Source: an uncultured Collinsella sp.
GTDB lineage: Bacteria; Actinomycetota; Coriobacteriia; Coriobacteriales; Coriobacteriaceae
Assembly: GCA_900552425.1 (NCBI GenBank)
Contig: URZR01000017.1
Span: 1 to 16,678 of the forward strand
Direction of reading: 5' to 3'
Length of the DNA stretch: 16,678 nt
Shown: piece by piece, positions 7,160-13,660 of the stretch
How the letters are laid out: each line of letters begins with the position of its first letter
How positions within the stretch are numbered: position 1 is the stretch's first letter
Translations under genes and position numbers: made by a program
Notes under the pieces: generated by a model
The model's input: the letters and a program-made list of their open reading frames with translations, nothing else
Database searches by the model: none
Told to the model about the DNA's origin: nothing

Positions 7160-7197
7160 GCAAGCCGGAGACCTGTTGCTCCGGCTTGCTGTGTTTA
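7160..7197 (+). terminator. Intrinsic terminator after the PRC-barrel gene
   Basis: GCAAGCCGGAG (7160-7170) pairs perfectly with CTCCGGCTTGC (7179-7189) around an 8-base loop, followed by the short T-rich tract TGTGTTTAT. The T-tract is modest, so read-through into the next gene at 7211 is possible. No clear separate promoter is visible in the 20 bases between. Confidence 0.65.
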
Positions 7198-7210
7198 TGG
7201 GGGAGGGCAC

Positions 7211-8617
7211 ATGCGCCAAAACGGATCCAACTTAAACGGGCGTTCGGGTACGCGTCCGACGGCGCGCCGCGACCTGGGGCAGCTGCCCAGCGGCCAGCGC
7301 AAACGCCGCCGTAAGCCCGGCGCGATGTACCTCAACCATAGCCGCGGCTTTAGCGATCGCAGCGCGCGCATCGGCAACAGCCGTACGCCCCGTCGTTCGT
7401 CTCGCCTGCCCTATGCGCTCATCGCCGTGGGCTGCGCGCTCGTGCTGTTTATCGCTGCCGTCGTGGGCTACGTCAACCGCAGCGTGGACGTGGAGCTCAA
7501 CGGCCAGAAGACCGCGGTGCGCGTGGGCTCTACGCTGCAGAATCTCATCGACGACCAGGAGTTGACTGACGCCTACGACGCAGGCGACCTGCTGGCCGTC
7601 GATGACAGCGTGCTGACCCGCCATGGCGGCGAAAAGCTGTCGGTTAAGGTGGACGGCAAGCGCATAAAACAGGGTAAGTGGAAAAGCCGCGAACTTGAGG
7701 GCGGCGAGAAGGTGACGGTCAAGGATGGCCGTAACACCTACGAGAAGCACGAGGTTCAGGCTACGGTTATCGAGCCCAAGCTCAAGGTCGAGGGCACGGG
7801 CGCTATCGAGTATGTGCAGACGTGGGGTGTCCAGGGCCGCTCGGAGGTGTGGGTCGGCGAGCAATCGGGTAAGACGCAGGACCGCGGCGAGGTTGTGCCC
7901 GCTACCGATTGCGTCGTTGCGTGCGCGAGCGTGGCGCCCAAGGGCAACGAAAAGTACGTGGCGCTGACGTTTGATGAGGGCCCGAGCGGAGCGACCAAGC
8001 AGATCTTGCAGGTGCTCAAGGAAAAGGGCGTCACCGCGACGTTCTTCCTTTCGGGCGATGCGGTCGAGGCCTCGTCCGCCACGGCCAAGGCGATTGTCGA
8101 TGCCGGGTGCGAAATCGGATCCAACAGCTACAGCGACGATTCGCTCAAAGGTCAGGACCGTGAGGCGGTACGCGAGCAAATCACGAAAGGCACCGATGCG
8201 ATTAAGTCGGCGACCGGCGTGAAGACGATGCTGCTGCGCGCCCCCTACGCTGCCTTTGACGAGCAAAACTGGATTGATGCGATGGACCTGGTTTCCGCCG
8301 TGGTCTCGTGGAATATTGACTCGGGCGACTGGCTGCTCAACGGTGCCGACGAGCAGGTCTCGACGGTGCTCGATTCGGTGACGCCGGGCAATATTGTGTT
8401 GCTCACCGATAGAGACGAATGCGCCGAGCAGACGCTCGAGGCGCTGCCGCAGATTATCGACGGCCTCATTGCCGACGGCTACAAGATCGTGACGCTCAGC
8501 GACCTGGTCAAGACGGACACGTCGCTGAGCAAAAAGCTCACCTCGCTCACCAAGGTTTCCATGCCCAAAAACGCCGTGTTCCCCCAACTTGCCGAGGACG
8601 ATGACACCACAGAGTAG
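7211..8617 (+). CDS. Membrane-anchored NodB-fold protein (polysaccharide deacetylase-like), active site degenerate
   Basis: This 468-residue protein starts behind a strong GGGGGAGGG. A very basic cytoplasmic segment (1-66, e.g. RKRRRKPG at 30-37) precedes one transmembrane helix (68-87). Next comes a DUF348-like small beta domain (~91-150, SVDVELNGQKTAVRVGSTLQNLI), as in YabE/Rpf-type cell-wall proteins, then a linker and a NodB domain (~247-432). NodB motifs compare as follows. Motif 1 is TFDEGP (D255 kept, second Asp replaced by Glu256). Motif 2, normally H-S/T-x2-3-H, is N305-S-Y-S-D309, so both metal-binding histidines are absent. Motif 3, RAPY (343-346), is kept. Motif 4, SWNIDSGDW (366-374), is kept. 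Motif 5, normally LxH, is LLTD with T399 in place of His. Enzymatic deacetylation is therefore doubtful; a wall-binding or scaffold role is more likely. The TAG stop lies within a dispersed repeat. Confidence 0.88.
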   Translation: MRQNGSNLNGRSGTRPTARRDLGQLPSGQRKRRRKPGAMYLNHSRGFSDRSARIGNSRTPRRSSRLPYALIAVGCALVLFIAAVVGYVNRSVDVELNGQKTAVRVGSTLQNLIDDQELTDAYDAGDLLAVDDSVLTRHGGEKLSVKVDGKRIKQGKWKSRELEGGEKVTVKDGRNTYEKHEVQATVIEPKLKVEGTGAIEYVQTWGVQGRSEVWVGEQSGKTQDRGEVVPATDCVVACASVAPKGNEKYVALTFDEGPSGATKQILQVLKEKGVTATFFLSGDAVEASSATAKAIVDAGCEIGSNSYSDDSLKGQDREAVREQITKGTDAIKSATGVKTMLLRAPYAAFDEQNWIDAMDLVSAVVSWNIDSGDWLLNGADEQVSTVLDSVTPGNIVLLTDRDECAEQTLEALPQIIDGLIADGYKIVTLSDLVKTDTSLSKKLTSLTKVSMPKNAVFPQLAEDDDTTE

Positions 8618-8646
8618 TCATTGGGTAGTCGTTTAAGAACGTCCCC
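8611..8646 (-). repeat. Dispersed GGGGACGTTCTT repeat, copy 2 (inverted core)
   Basis: AGAGTAGTCATTGGG (8611-8625) matches 128-142 at 14 of 15 bases and, as there, supplies the TAG stop of the preceding gene. It is followed by TAGTCGTTTAAGAACGTCCCC (8626-8646), whose reverse complement matches 140-160 except at one position. The two copies therefore share the left end in the same orientation and the core in the opposite orientation. Confidence 0.65.
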
Positions 8647-8728
8647 AAGGGCTATGTCACGGATACGTCAGCGTTTGGTATGCCTGCAATGTGCAGCGCA
8701 TAAATTCGATGCCGCAGGGCGATGCTGA

Positions 8729-8737
8729 TGCTATAGT
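8729..8737 (+). promoter_or_regulatory. Extended -10 promoter of the metal-transport operon
   Basis: TGCTATAGT is an extended -10 (TG-n-TATAGT) of the same form as the one before the TrhA-like gene. No strong -35 is seen at the usual spacing, which extended -10 promoters tolerate. Transcription would start near 8744, leaving about 200 untranslated bases. Confidence 0.5.
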
Positions 8738-8743
8738 TACTGC

Positions 8744-8945
8744 GGTTAATGAGGGTCAAGAGAAAGGTTACAGGTGAAATCCAAACCTCGACCATACAGT
8801 CGATGACCCCATGCAGGTGCTTTTTGCGCATGCACGGGGTGTAAGCGTCGAGCGGCGTGCCGCCCGCGCATGCGTATACATATCCAGAAGCCCCCGGACG
8901 CCGCACGCGCGGCCGCGTCCGGAGGAATAATGATGGGGAGCACCA
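8744..8945 (+). ncRNA. Long structured leader, candidate metal-responsive cis-regulatory RNA
   Basis: This non-coding stretch can fold into consecutive hairpins. GGTT/AACC (8766-8769/8784-8787) is followed by TCGAC/GTCGA (8788-8792/8799-8803). A long stem spans 8806-8840: ACCCC-A-TGCA-G-GTGC paired with GCGC-A-TGCA-C-GGGGT, which is 13 pairs with two single mismatches and a TTTTT loop. A GGCG/CGCC hairpin lies at 8854-8864. CCGGACGC/GCGTCCGG (8894-8901/8915-8922) has a 3' arm that takes in the first two bases of the GGAGG at 8921-8925. The last hairpin can thus mask a ribosome-binding site. The leader does not show the conserved cores I know for the M-box or yybP-ykoY riboswitches. The genes it precedes point to Mg2+ or Mn2+ as signal; this is inference. 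Confidence 0.4.
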
Positions 8946-8962
8946 TTGAATTATCTGAGTGA
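8930..8962 (+). CDS. Possible 10-codon leader peptide overlapping the MgtE-like start
   Basis: ATG 8930 (followed by a second ATG) lies four bases after a strong GGAGG and reads MMGSTIELSE before TGA 8960-8962. It overlaps the TTG start of the next gene (8946) in another frame. It has the best Shine-Dalgarno match in the region, better than that of the main gene. It could be a regulatory or coupling peptide, or chance. No homologue is known to me. Confidence 0.25.
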   Translation: MMGSTIELSE

Positions 8963-10790
8963 GATGCTCAAATTGCCGGTCTTGGACGTCGACGGCGAAA
9001 AGCTCGGCGTGGTCAACGATTTTGGCATTGCTACCGGCGAAGTTTTTCCGCACGTGACGTCGCTCGCGTTCCGCGGCCCCGGCAAGACGCCGTTTATGAT
9101 CAGCTGGCGCAAATGGGTCGACCGTATCGACGAGACGGGCGTGTATCTCAACACGTCTGCCACCAATATTCGCTTCTCGTACCTGCAGCCGACCGAGCTC
9201 CTGCTGGCGCGCGACGTGCTCAATAAGCAGATCGTCGACACGCAGGGCATGAAGGTCGTGCGCGTCAACGACATCAAGTTTTCCATGTCGGGCGAAAACC
9301 AGCTGCGCCTGTTGGGTGCCGAGGTCGGTGCCCGCGGTCTGCTGCGCGCGATCAGCCCCGCACTCGAGCATATCGTCGAAGGCTTTATGAAGCACCTGGG
9401 CAAGCCGCTCAGCGAGGACATCATCGCTTGGTCCTACATGGACCTGCTCGACCGCTCGACTAAAAACATCCAACTCTCGGTGTCGCACAAGACGCTCGGC
9501 GAGCTGCACCCTGCCGACATCGCCGACATTATCGAGCAGCTCGACCCGCGCCTACGTGCGCAGGTGTTTGCGCAGCTCGATACCGCCCAGGCAGCCGAAG
9601 CTATCTCGGAGTTCGATGACGACGAGCTTATGACCGAGATGCTCGAGGGCCTGTCCGACACGGACGCATCGTCGATGCTGGCCATGATGGACCCGGACGA
9701 CGCTGCCGACCTGATCGACGAGCTTGATTACGAGAAGGCCGAGAAGCTCCTGCGCCTGATGGGCGTCAAGGAGGAGAAGGCGATTCGTAACCTGCTGGGG
9801 TATGAGGACAACACCGCCGGCCGCATCATGACCTCGGAGTTTGTCTCCCTGCCCGCCACGGCAACGGTCGGTGACGCCATCGAGGCGATTCGCGAGCTCG
9901 ACGAGGACTTCGAGAGCGTCTACTACGTCTATACCGAGGATCCGAGCGGCATGCTGACCGGTGTGCTTTCGCTGCGCACGCTGATCGTAGCCGACCGCGA
10001 CGCCACGCTGGGTCAGCTGGCCTATCGCGACCTGGTCTACGTGTCGCCCGACGAGGACCAGGAAGACGTAACGGACGAGATGACCAAGTATGACCTGGTC
10101 GCTATCCCCGTCTGCGACGAGAACCGTCATATCCTGGGTATCGTAACCTTCGACGACGCCATGGACGTTATCGCCGAGGAGCATCAGGAGGACCTGCAGA
10201 TCGCCGGTGTCGGCTCGGGCGACAGCGCGTCGGACGACTCGACGAACGTGCTCAGCTGGTTCGTGCATCGCCAGTACTGGGTTGTTGTATGGGGCATCGC
10301 GTCGTGCATCATGGCGACCGTGCTGGGAACGGCGCTCGGCTCCGCGCATCTGGTGGTGTTCCCCATGTGCGCCATGCCGCTCGTGCTGCTGGCGGCCTCG
10401 CGCATGGTGTCGTTCGTCAAGAACTACTTCCTGGAGTATGACGGTCACGACGACGAGCCCAAGCCGTATCTGGGATTCTTCTTCCAGAGCACGGGCATGG
10501 GCCTGATTCTGTCACTCGTGACCTACCTGTGCGCCCAGCTGGTGCGCACCGCTGCATTCCCCGATGCCTCTATGTTTGAGGAGCAGCTCTTTACCGGCTG
10601 CTTTAACATTGCCGCCATCATTTGCCTGGTTGGCAACATGAGTGCCGTGATTTACCTGATGGTGCTGTTCTGGCGTGACGAGCATGACCTCAACACGTCG
10701 GGCACCGCCATGAACGTTATTGCCGTCATGATCTCGTGTGTGGCGTATTGCATCGCCGCGGTGCTGCTCGCCATGTCAGTCATGGGCTAG
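8946..10790 (+). CDS. PRC-barrel / MgtE_N / CBS protein with a divergent five-helix membrane domain
   Basis: This 614-residue protein has a PRC-barrel at ~1-75 (YLSEMLKLPVLDVDGEKLGVVNDF), a second PRC-like region at ~82-130, the MgtE intracellular N domain at ~183-285 (LHPADIADIIEQLD ... MDPDDAADLIDELDYEKAEKLLRLM), a CBS pair at ~294-415 (AGRIMTSEFVSLP; VGDAIEAIREL; VAIPVCDENRHILGIVTFDD), and about five helices at 444-464, 468-488, 510-533, 551-576 and 587-612. The MgtE pore motifs (a GNxGTQ-like segment and the Asp-bearing last helix) are not recognisable; the matching places read PLVLLAASRMVSF and LNTSGTAMNVIAVMI. It may be a Mg2+ sensor or a diverged channel. I chose TTG 8946: GGGGAG lies five bases upstream and YLSE begins the PRC-barrel as in relatives. 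ATG 8964 is the alternative. The stop TAG overlaps the ribosome-binding site of the next gene. Confidence 0.87.
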   Translation: MNYLSEMLKLPVLDVDGEKLGVVNDFGIATGEVFPHVTSLAFRGPGKTPFMISWRKWVDRIDETGVYLNTSATNIRFSYLQPTELLLARDVLNKQIVDTQGMKVVRVNDIKFSMSGENQLRLLGAEVGARGLLRAISPALEHIVEGFMKHLGKPLSEDIIAWSYMDLLDRSTKNIQLSVSHKTLGELHPADIADIIEQLDPRLRAQVFAQLDTAQAAEAISEFDDDELMTEMLEGLSDTDASSMLAMMDPDDAADLIDELDYEKAEKLLRLMGVKEEKAIRNLLGYEDNTAGRIMTSEFVSLPATATVGDAIEAIRELDEDFESVYYVYTEDPSGMLTGVLSLRTLIVADRDATLGQLAYRDLVYVSPDEDQEDVTDEMTKYDLVAIPVCDENRHILGIVTFDDAMDVIAEEHQEDLQIAGVGSGDSASDDSTNVLSWFVHRQYWVVVWGIASCIMATVLGTALGSAHLVVFPMCAMPLVLLAASRMVSFVKNYFLEYDGHDDEPKPYLGFFFQSTGMGLILSLVTYLCAQLVRTAAFPDASMFEEQLFTGCFNIAAIICLVGNMSAVIYLMVLFWRDEHDLNTSGTAMNVIAVMISCVAYCIAAVLLAMSVMG

Positions 10791-10798
10791 GTGGTCGC

Positions 10799-12061
10799 GT
10801 GCAAAATACCAAGCAAAAGTCGGGCACCAAGCAAAAGCTGACCATCGCGGCCATCTTTGGCGCTATGGGTCCCGGTCTGCTGGCGGCGCTTTCGGGCAAT
10901 GACGCCGGCGGCATTGCAACGTATTCCAGTGCGGGCGCCAGCTATGGCTACAAGATGCTCTGGATGCTTCCCGTCATGACTGTGCTGCTCATCGTGACGC
11001 AGGAGACCGCGGCGCGCTGCGGCTGCGTCACGGGCAAGGGCCTGGCATCGCTCATTCGCGAGCGCTTTGGCGTGCGCAAGAGTGTACTTGCTATGGCGGC
11101 GCTGTTGATCGCCAACACGGCTGTGACCATTTCGGAGTTTGCGGGTATTGCGAGCGGCCTTGCCCTCTTTGGCGTGCCGGCGAGCATCTCGGTGCCGTTG
11201 GTGGCGCTGCTGGTGTGGATGCTTACCATGTCGGGGAGTTTCCAGCGCATCGAGAAGATTCTGCTGCTGGTGAGCTGCGTGTTCGTGACCTATATCGTCG
11301 CCGCGTTTATGGCTGGCCCCAACTGGGGTGAGGTCGCGGTCGACCTGGTCGTGCCCAACATTCAAAATGACCCCAGCTACGTGTCGCTCGTGGTCGCAAC
11401 GATCGGTACCACCATCGCGCCGTGGATGATTTTCTTGGCGCAGAACAACGTGGTCGATAAGAACGCGGGCGAGGACGATATCGTGCTGCAGCGTATTGAT
11501 ACCGTGAGCGGCTCGATCGCTGCCGATATCATTGCCGGCTTTATTATCATCACGACCGGCACGGTGTTGTTCCCGGCGGGTATTCAGATTAGCGATGCTG
11601 CCGATGCTGCCCGCGCGCTGGAGCCTATTGCGGGTCAGTGGTCTACGGTACTGTTTGCCTCGGGCCTGGTCGCGGCGAGCTTCTTGGCTGCCTGCGTGCT
11701 GCCGGGCGTTACGTCGAGCGCTATCTGCGAGGCATTTGGCTGGGAGCGCGGTGCCGACCGCAGCTGGGACGAGGCCCCGGTCTATCGCGGCATCATTACG
11801 GCCATCATCGGTATCTCTGCCGTGCTGGTGCTCATGCCCGGCGTCGATCTGTTCCAGATCATGATGACCTCGCAGGTCATCAATGGCGTGCTACTGCCCG
11901 TGGTTCTGGTGTTCCAGGTGGTTATCGCTGCCGACCGTCACATTATGGGCGCCAACCGCAATGGCCGCGTGTGTAATGTGCTCACTTGGGCGACTATCGC
12001 CGTGATTACGGTGTTGACGGTCGTCATGTTTGTGCTGCAGGCGATGGGCTACAGCGCTTAA
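10799..12061 (+). CDS. NRAMP-family transporter of the magnesium-transporting NRMT type
   Basis: This membrane protein of 420 residues has about 11 helices. It matches the SLC11/NRAMP fold: GPGLLAALSGNDAGGIATYSSAGASYGY (24-51) in helix 1 and ATIGTTIAPWMIFLAQNNVV (200-219) in helix 6. The canonical helix-1 DPGN is D35-A-G-G38 here, keeping the Asp but losing the Asn. The helix-6 Met-Pro-His motif is A207-P-W209, losing the transition-metal-coordinating Met. These exact changes are what I recall for NRAMP-related Mg2+ transporters, structurally characterised from Eggerthella lenta, so Mg2+ uptake is more likely than Mn2+. The start is GTG 10799, four bases after AGGTGG and eight after the upstream stop. 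An ATG at 10736 in the same frame lies deep inside the upstream gene and is unlikely. The two genes form one operon ending at a strong terminator. Confidence 0.9.
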   Translation: MQNTKQKSGTKQKLTIAAIFGAMGPGLLAALSGNDAGGIATYSSAGASYGYKMLWMLPVMTVLLIVTQETAARCGCVTGKGLASLIRERFGVRKSVLAMAALLIANTAVTISEFAGIASGLALFGVPASISVPLVALLVWMLTMSGSFQRIEKILLLVSCVFVTYIVAAFMAGPNWGEVAVDLVVPNIQNDPSYVSLVVATIGTTIAPWMIFLAQNNVVDKNAGEDDIVLQRIDTVSGSIAADIIAGFIIITTGTVLFPAGIQISDAADAARALEPIAGQWSTVLFASGLVAASFLAACVLPGVTSSAICEAFGWERGADRSWDEAPVYRGIITAIIGISAVLVLMPGVDLFQIMMTSQVINGVLLPVVLVFQVVIAADRHIMGANRNGRVCNVLTWATIAVITVLTVVMFVLQAMGYSA

Positions 12062-12079
12062 CGCCCACTTTTGCTTCCG

Positions 12080-12114
12080 AACAGGCCGCAGCGATGGACT
12101 GCGGCCTGTTTTTT
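12080..12114 (+). terminator. Intrinsic terminator of the metal-transport operon
   Basis: ACAGGCCGCAG (12081-12091) and CTGCGGCCTGT (12099-12109) form a perfect 11-bp stem around a 7-base loop, running into six T residues (12109-12114). It begins 19 bases after the stop of the NRAMP-type gene. Confidence 0.92.
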
Positions 12115-12138
12115 GCCCGCTATAGGGCATTAGTTATA

Positions 12139-12146
12139 TGGCAGTG
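12139..12146. repeat. Target-site duplication, left copy
   Basis: TGGCAGTG directly precedes the left inverted repeat of the insertion sequence. It is identical to 13653-13660. IS256-family elements typically make 8- or 9-base duplications; a 9-base reading (TGGCAGTGG) is also possible if the element starts one base later. Confidence 0.9.
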
Positions 12147-12174
12147 GGTGGCGCGCGCAGACGTAGTGTAAGAG
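12147..12174. repeat. IS terminal inverted repeat, left
   Basis: It opens GGTGGCGCGC and ends GTGTAAGAG. Compared with the reverse complement of 13625-13652, most positions match, including the outer GGT-GCGCGC block and the inner GTGTAAGAG block. Confidence 0.85.
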
Positions 12175-12206
12175 CGTCCCGAGGTCCGTCGCTGCAAGTC
12201 CCGATG

Positions 12207-13541
12207 TTACTCCTTCTTGAGACCGCGCCTCTCGACTATCTCGTCCACTATCTCCCTGGCGCGCCGCCCGAGCGCGCGGCGCCTCCCCTCTGTCGGGGCC
12301 GGCCTGTCCGCGGGCTCGGCGAAGCCCTCGGCGGCCGAGGCCTCGGAGAACACGCGCTGCTGGGACCACTGTCCCTCGGTCTCCATGAGGCTCGCGCACG
12401 TCAGGCGCAGCATCGACTCCCTCGAGGGGAAGGACTGCACGACCCTGTAGCGGCGCTTGATCTCGCGGTTGGCGCGCTCCTGGACGTTGTTGGTGCGGAG
12501 CTTGGCCCAGTGCGCCCTGGGGAAGGCCGTGAACGCCAGCGCGGAGTCCTCGGCCTGCTCGAAGACCTCGCCGGCCCTGGCGGACACCGACGCCACCCAG
12601 GGCGCCGCCTCGGCCCACACGCAGCGCGCGAGGTCGGGGTCGTCCTGGTAGACCGCGGCGTGCACGAGGTCCCTGACGGCCGCCTTGGAGTCCTCGGGCC
12701 TGCCCGAGCAGGCGCTCTGGAGGTTGCGCTGCAGGTGCGTCACGCAGCGCTGCCAGGCGCAGCCCTGGAACAGGCGCGAGACGGCGGCCACGAGCCCGGC
12801 GTGGCTGTCGGAGACCACGAGGCGAACGCCGGCCAGCCCGCGCTCGCGCAGCCCGCCGAGGAATGCCGCCCAGGAGTCCTCGCTCTCGGTGTCGACCACG
12901 TCGCAGCCCAGGAAGTGCTTGCGCCCGTCGGCGCCCAGCCCGATCGCGGTCACGACGCCCTGCGAGACGACCGACGAGCCGACCCTGCAGCTCATGTAGG
13001 TAGCGTCGAGCCACAGGTAGCAGCACGGCGTGCCCGACAGGTCGCGGCGGCGGAACTCCGCCACCTCGGCGTCGAGGTCGGAGCAGAGGCTCGAGACCTC
13101 CGAGCTCGACAGCGAGGATATGCCCAGCTTGGACGCCACGCGCTCGACCTTGCGGGTGGACACGCCGCATACGTACATCTCCTGCACGATGGCGGCCACC
13201 GAGGTGTCGACGCGCGACCATCGCGCGAGCATGCCCTCGGGGTAGTAGGTGCCGTGCCTGAGCTTGGGTATCTCGAGCTCCACGTCGCCCACGGCGGTCT
13301 TGAGCGACCTGGGGCGGTAGCCGTTGCGGCTGTTCTCCCTGCCGTCGCTGCGCTCGTTGCGGCTCGCGCCGCACATCTGCTGGGCCTCGGAGTCCATCAG
13401 CGCGTTCATCACGCTGCCCAGCACCCTGCACGCGAACTCGCGCGCGTCGCCGCACTCCTGCCAAAGCCTCGCCGCCTCGAGGGCCTCGTCGCGGCCGAGG
13501 CGCAGTACACTCTCTTCTTGGGGCATCGCCTTTCCTTCCAT
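12207..13541 (-). CDS. IS256-family (Mutator-type) DDE transposase
   Basis: This is a full-length transposase of 444 residues. Catalytic residues are D179 (LWLDATY), D245 (VVSDSHAG) and E355 (NNVQERANREIKRR). The family C-x2-H motif is at C266/H269 (CVTHLQRN). The N-terminal region (~15-110) carries the DNA-binding part, including DGRENSRNGYRPRSLKTAVGDVELEIPKLRHGTYYPE. There are no frameshifts or premature stops. The start is ATG 13541 behind AAGGTGA; ATG 13526, preceded by GGAAAGG, is the alternative and would remove five residues. It is expressed from a promoter inside the element (13569-13596). It catalyses cut-and-paste or copy-paste transposition of its own element. Confidence 0.93.
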   Translation of the reverse strand: MEGKAMPQEESVLRLGRDEALEAARLWQECGDAREFACRVLGSVMNALMDSEAQQMCGASRNERSDGRENSRNGYRPRSLKTAVGDVELEIPKLRHGTYYPEGMLARWSRVDTSVAAIVQEMYVCGVSTRKVERVASKLGISSLSSSEVSSLCSDLDAEVAEFRRRDLSGTPCCYLWLDATYMSCRVGSSVVSQGVVTAIGLGADGRKHFLGCDVVDTESEDSWAAFLGGLRERGLAGVRLVVSDSHAGLVAAVSRLFQGCAWQRCVTHLQRNLQSACSGRPEDSKAAVRDLVHAAVYQDDPDLARCVWAEAAPWVASVSARAGEVFEQAEDSALAFTAFPRAHWAKLRTNNVQERANREIKRRYRVVQSFPSRESMLRLTCASLMETEGQWSQQRVFSEASAAEGFAEPADRPAPTEGRRRALGRRAREIVDEIVERRGLKKE

Positions 13542-13568
13542 TCGTCACCTTCATTACTCCAACGACGA

Positions 13569-13596
13569 ATTCTAGGCGGTGTCCCCTCCCTTTCAA
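13569..13596 (-). promoter_or_regulatory. Transposase promoter overlapping a hairpin
   Basis: Read on the minus strand: TTGAAA (13596-13591), a 16-base spacer, then TAGAAT (13574-13569). The -35 lies inside the palindrome CCCTTTC..GAAAGGG (13588-13603). Confidence 0.6.
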
Positions 13597-13627
13597 GAAA
13601 GGGCGGAGGCGGGGCATTCCCCGCCTC
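13588..13627. repeat. Two adjacent sub-terminal hairpins inside the insertion sequence
   Basis: CCCTTTC (13588-13594) pairs with GAAAGGG (13597-13603). GAGGCGGGG (13606-13614) pairs exactly with CCCCGCCTC (13619-13627) around CATT, reaching into the right inverted repeat. Such structures near IS ends can block transcription or translation entering from outside; that role is inferred here. Confidence 0.6.
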
Positions 13628-13652
13628 TTACACCACATCTCTGCGCGCTACC
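13625..13652. repeat. IS terminal inverted repeat, right
   Basis: It starts CTCTTACAC and ends GCGCGCTACC on the plus strand, the inverted counterpart of 12147-12174. Confidence 0.85.
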
Positions 13653-13660
13653 TGGCAGTG
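13653..13660. repeat. Target-site duplication, right copy
   Basis: TGGCAGTG, identical to 12139-12146, directly follows the right inverted repeat. Removing the element and one copy restores a continuous sequence reading ATATGGCAGTGGACAAAA. Confidence 0.9.

Larger units (their letters stand above)
12147..13652 (-). mobile_element. Complete IS256-family insertion sequence (1,506 bp)
   Basis: The ends are imperfect inverted repeats of about 28 bases: 12147-12174 and 13625-13652. Both begin GGT(G/A)GCGCGC inward, finish with GTGTAAGAG, and mismatch at a handful of positions. An identical 8-base target duplication TGGCAGTG flanks them. The single transposase gene is intact. Perfect duplication and an open frame point to a recent, possibly active insertion. 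It landed between the terminator of the metal operon and an AT-rich repeat region, apparently damaging no gene. Confidence 0.92.

Noticed and set aside
7232..8587. 451-codon minus-strand frame opposite the NodB-fold gene
   Set aside because: It is a mirror of the plus-strand codon pattern. The plus-strand protein has clear NodB motifs, a membrane helix and a strong ribosome-binding site.
8744..8945. M-box (ykoK) or yybP-ykoY riboswitch identity for the leader
   Set aside because: I looked for the conserved cores of both and did not find them. The leader is reported only as a structured candidate.
10736..10798. ATG 10736 as start of the NRAMP-type gene
   Set aside because: It lies within the upstream gene and adds 21 residues unlike NRAMP N-termini. 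GTG 10799 has a Shine-Dalgarno sequence at the right distance.
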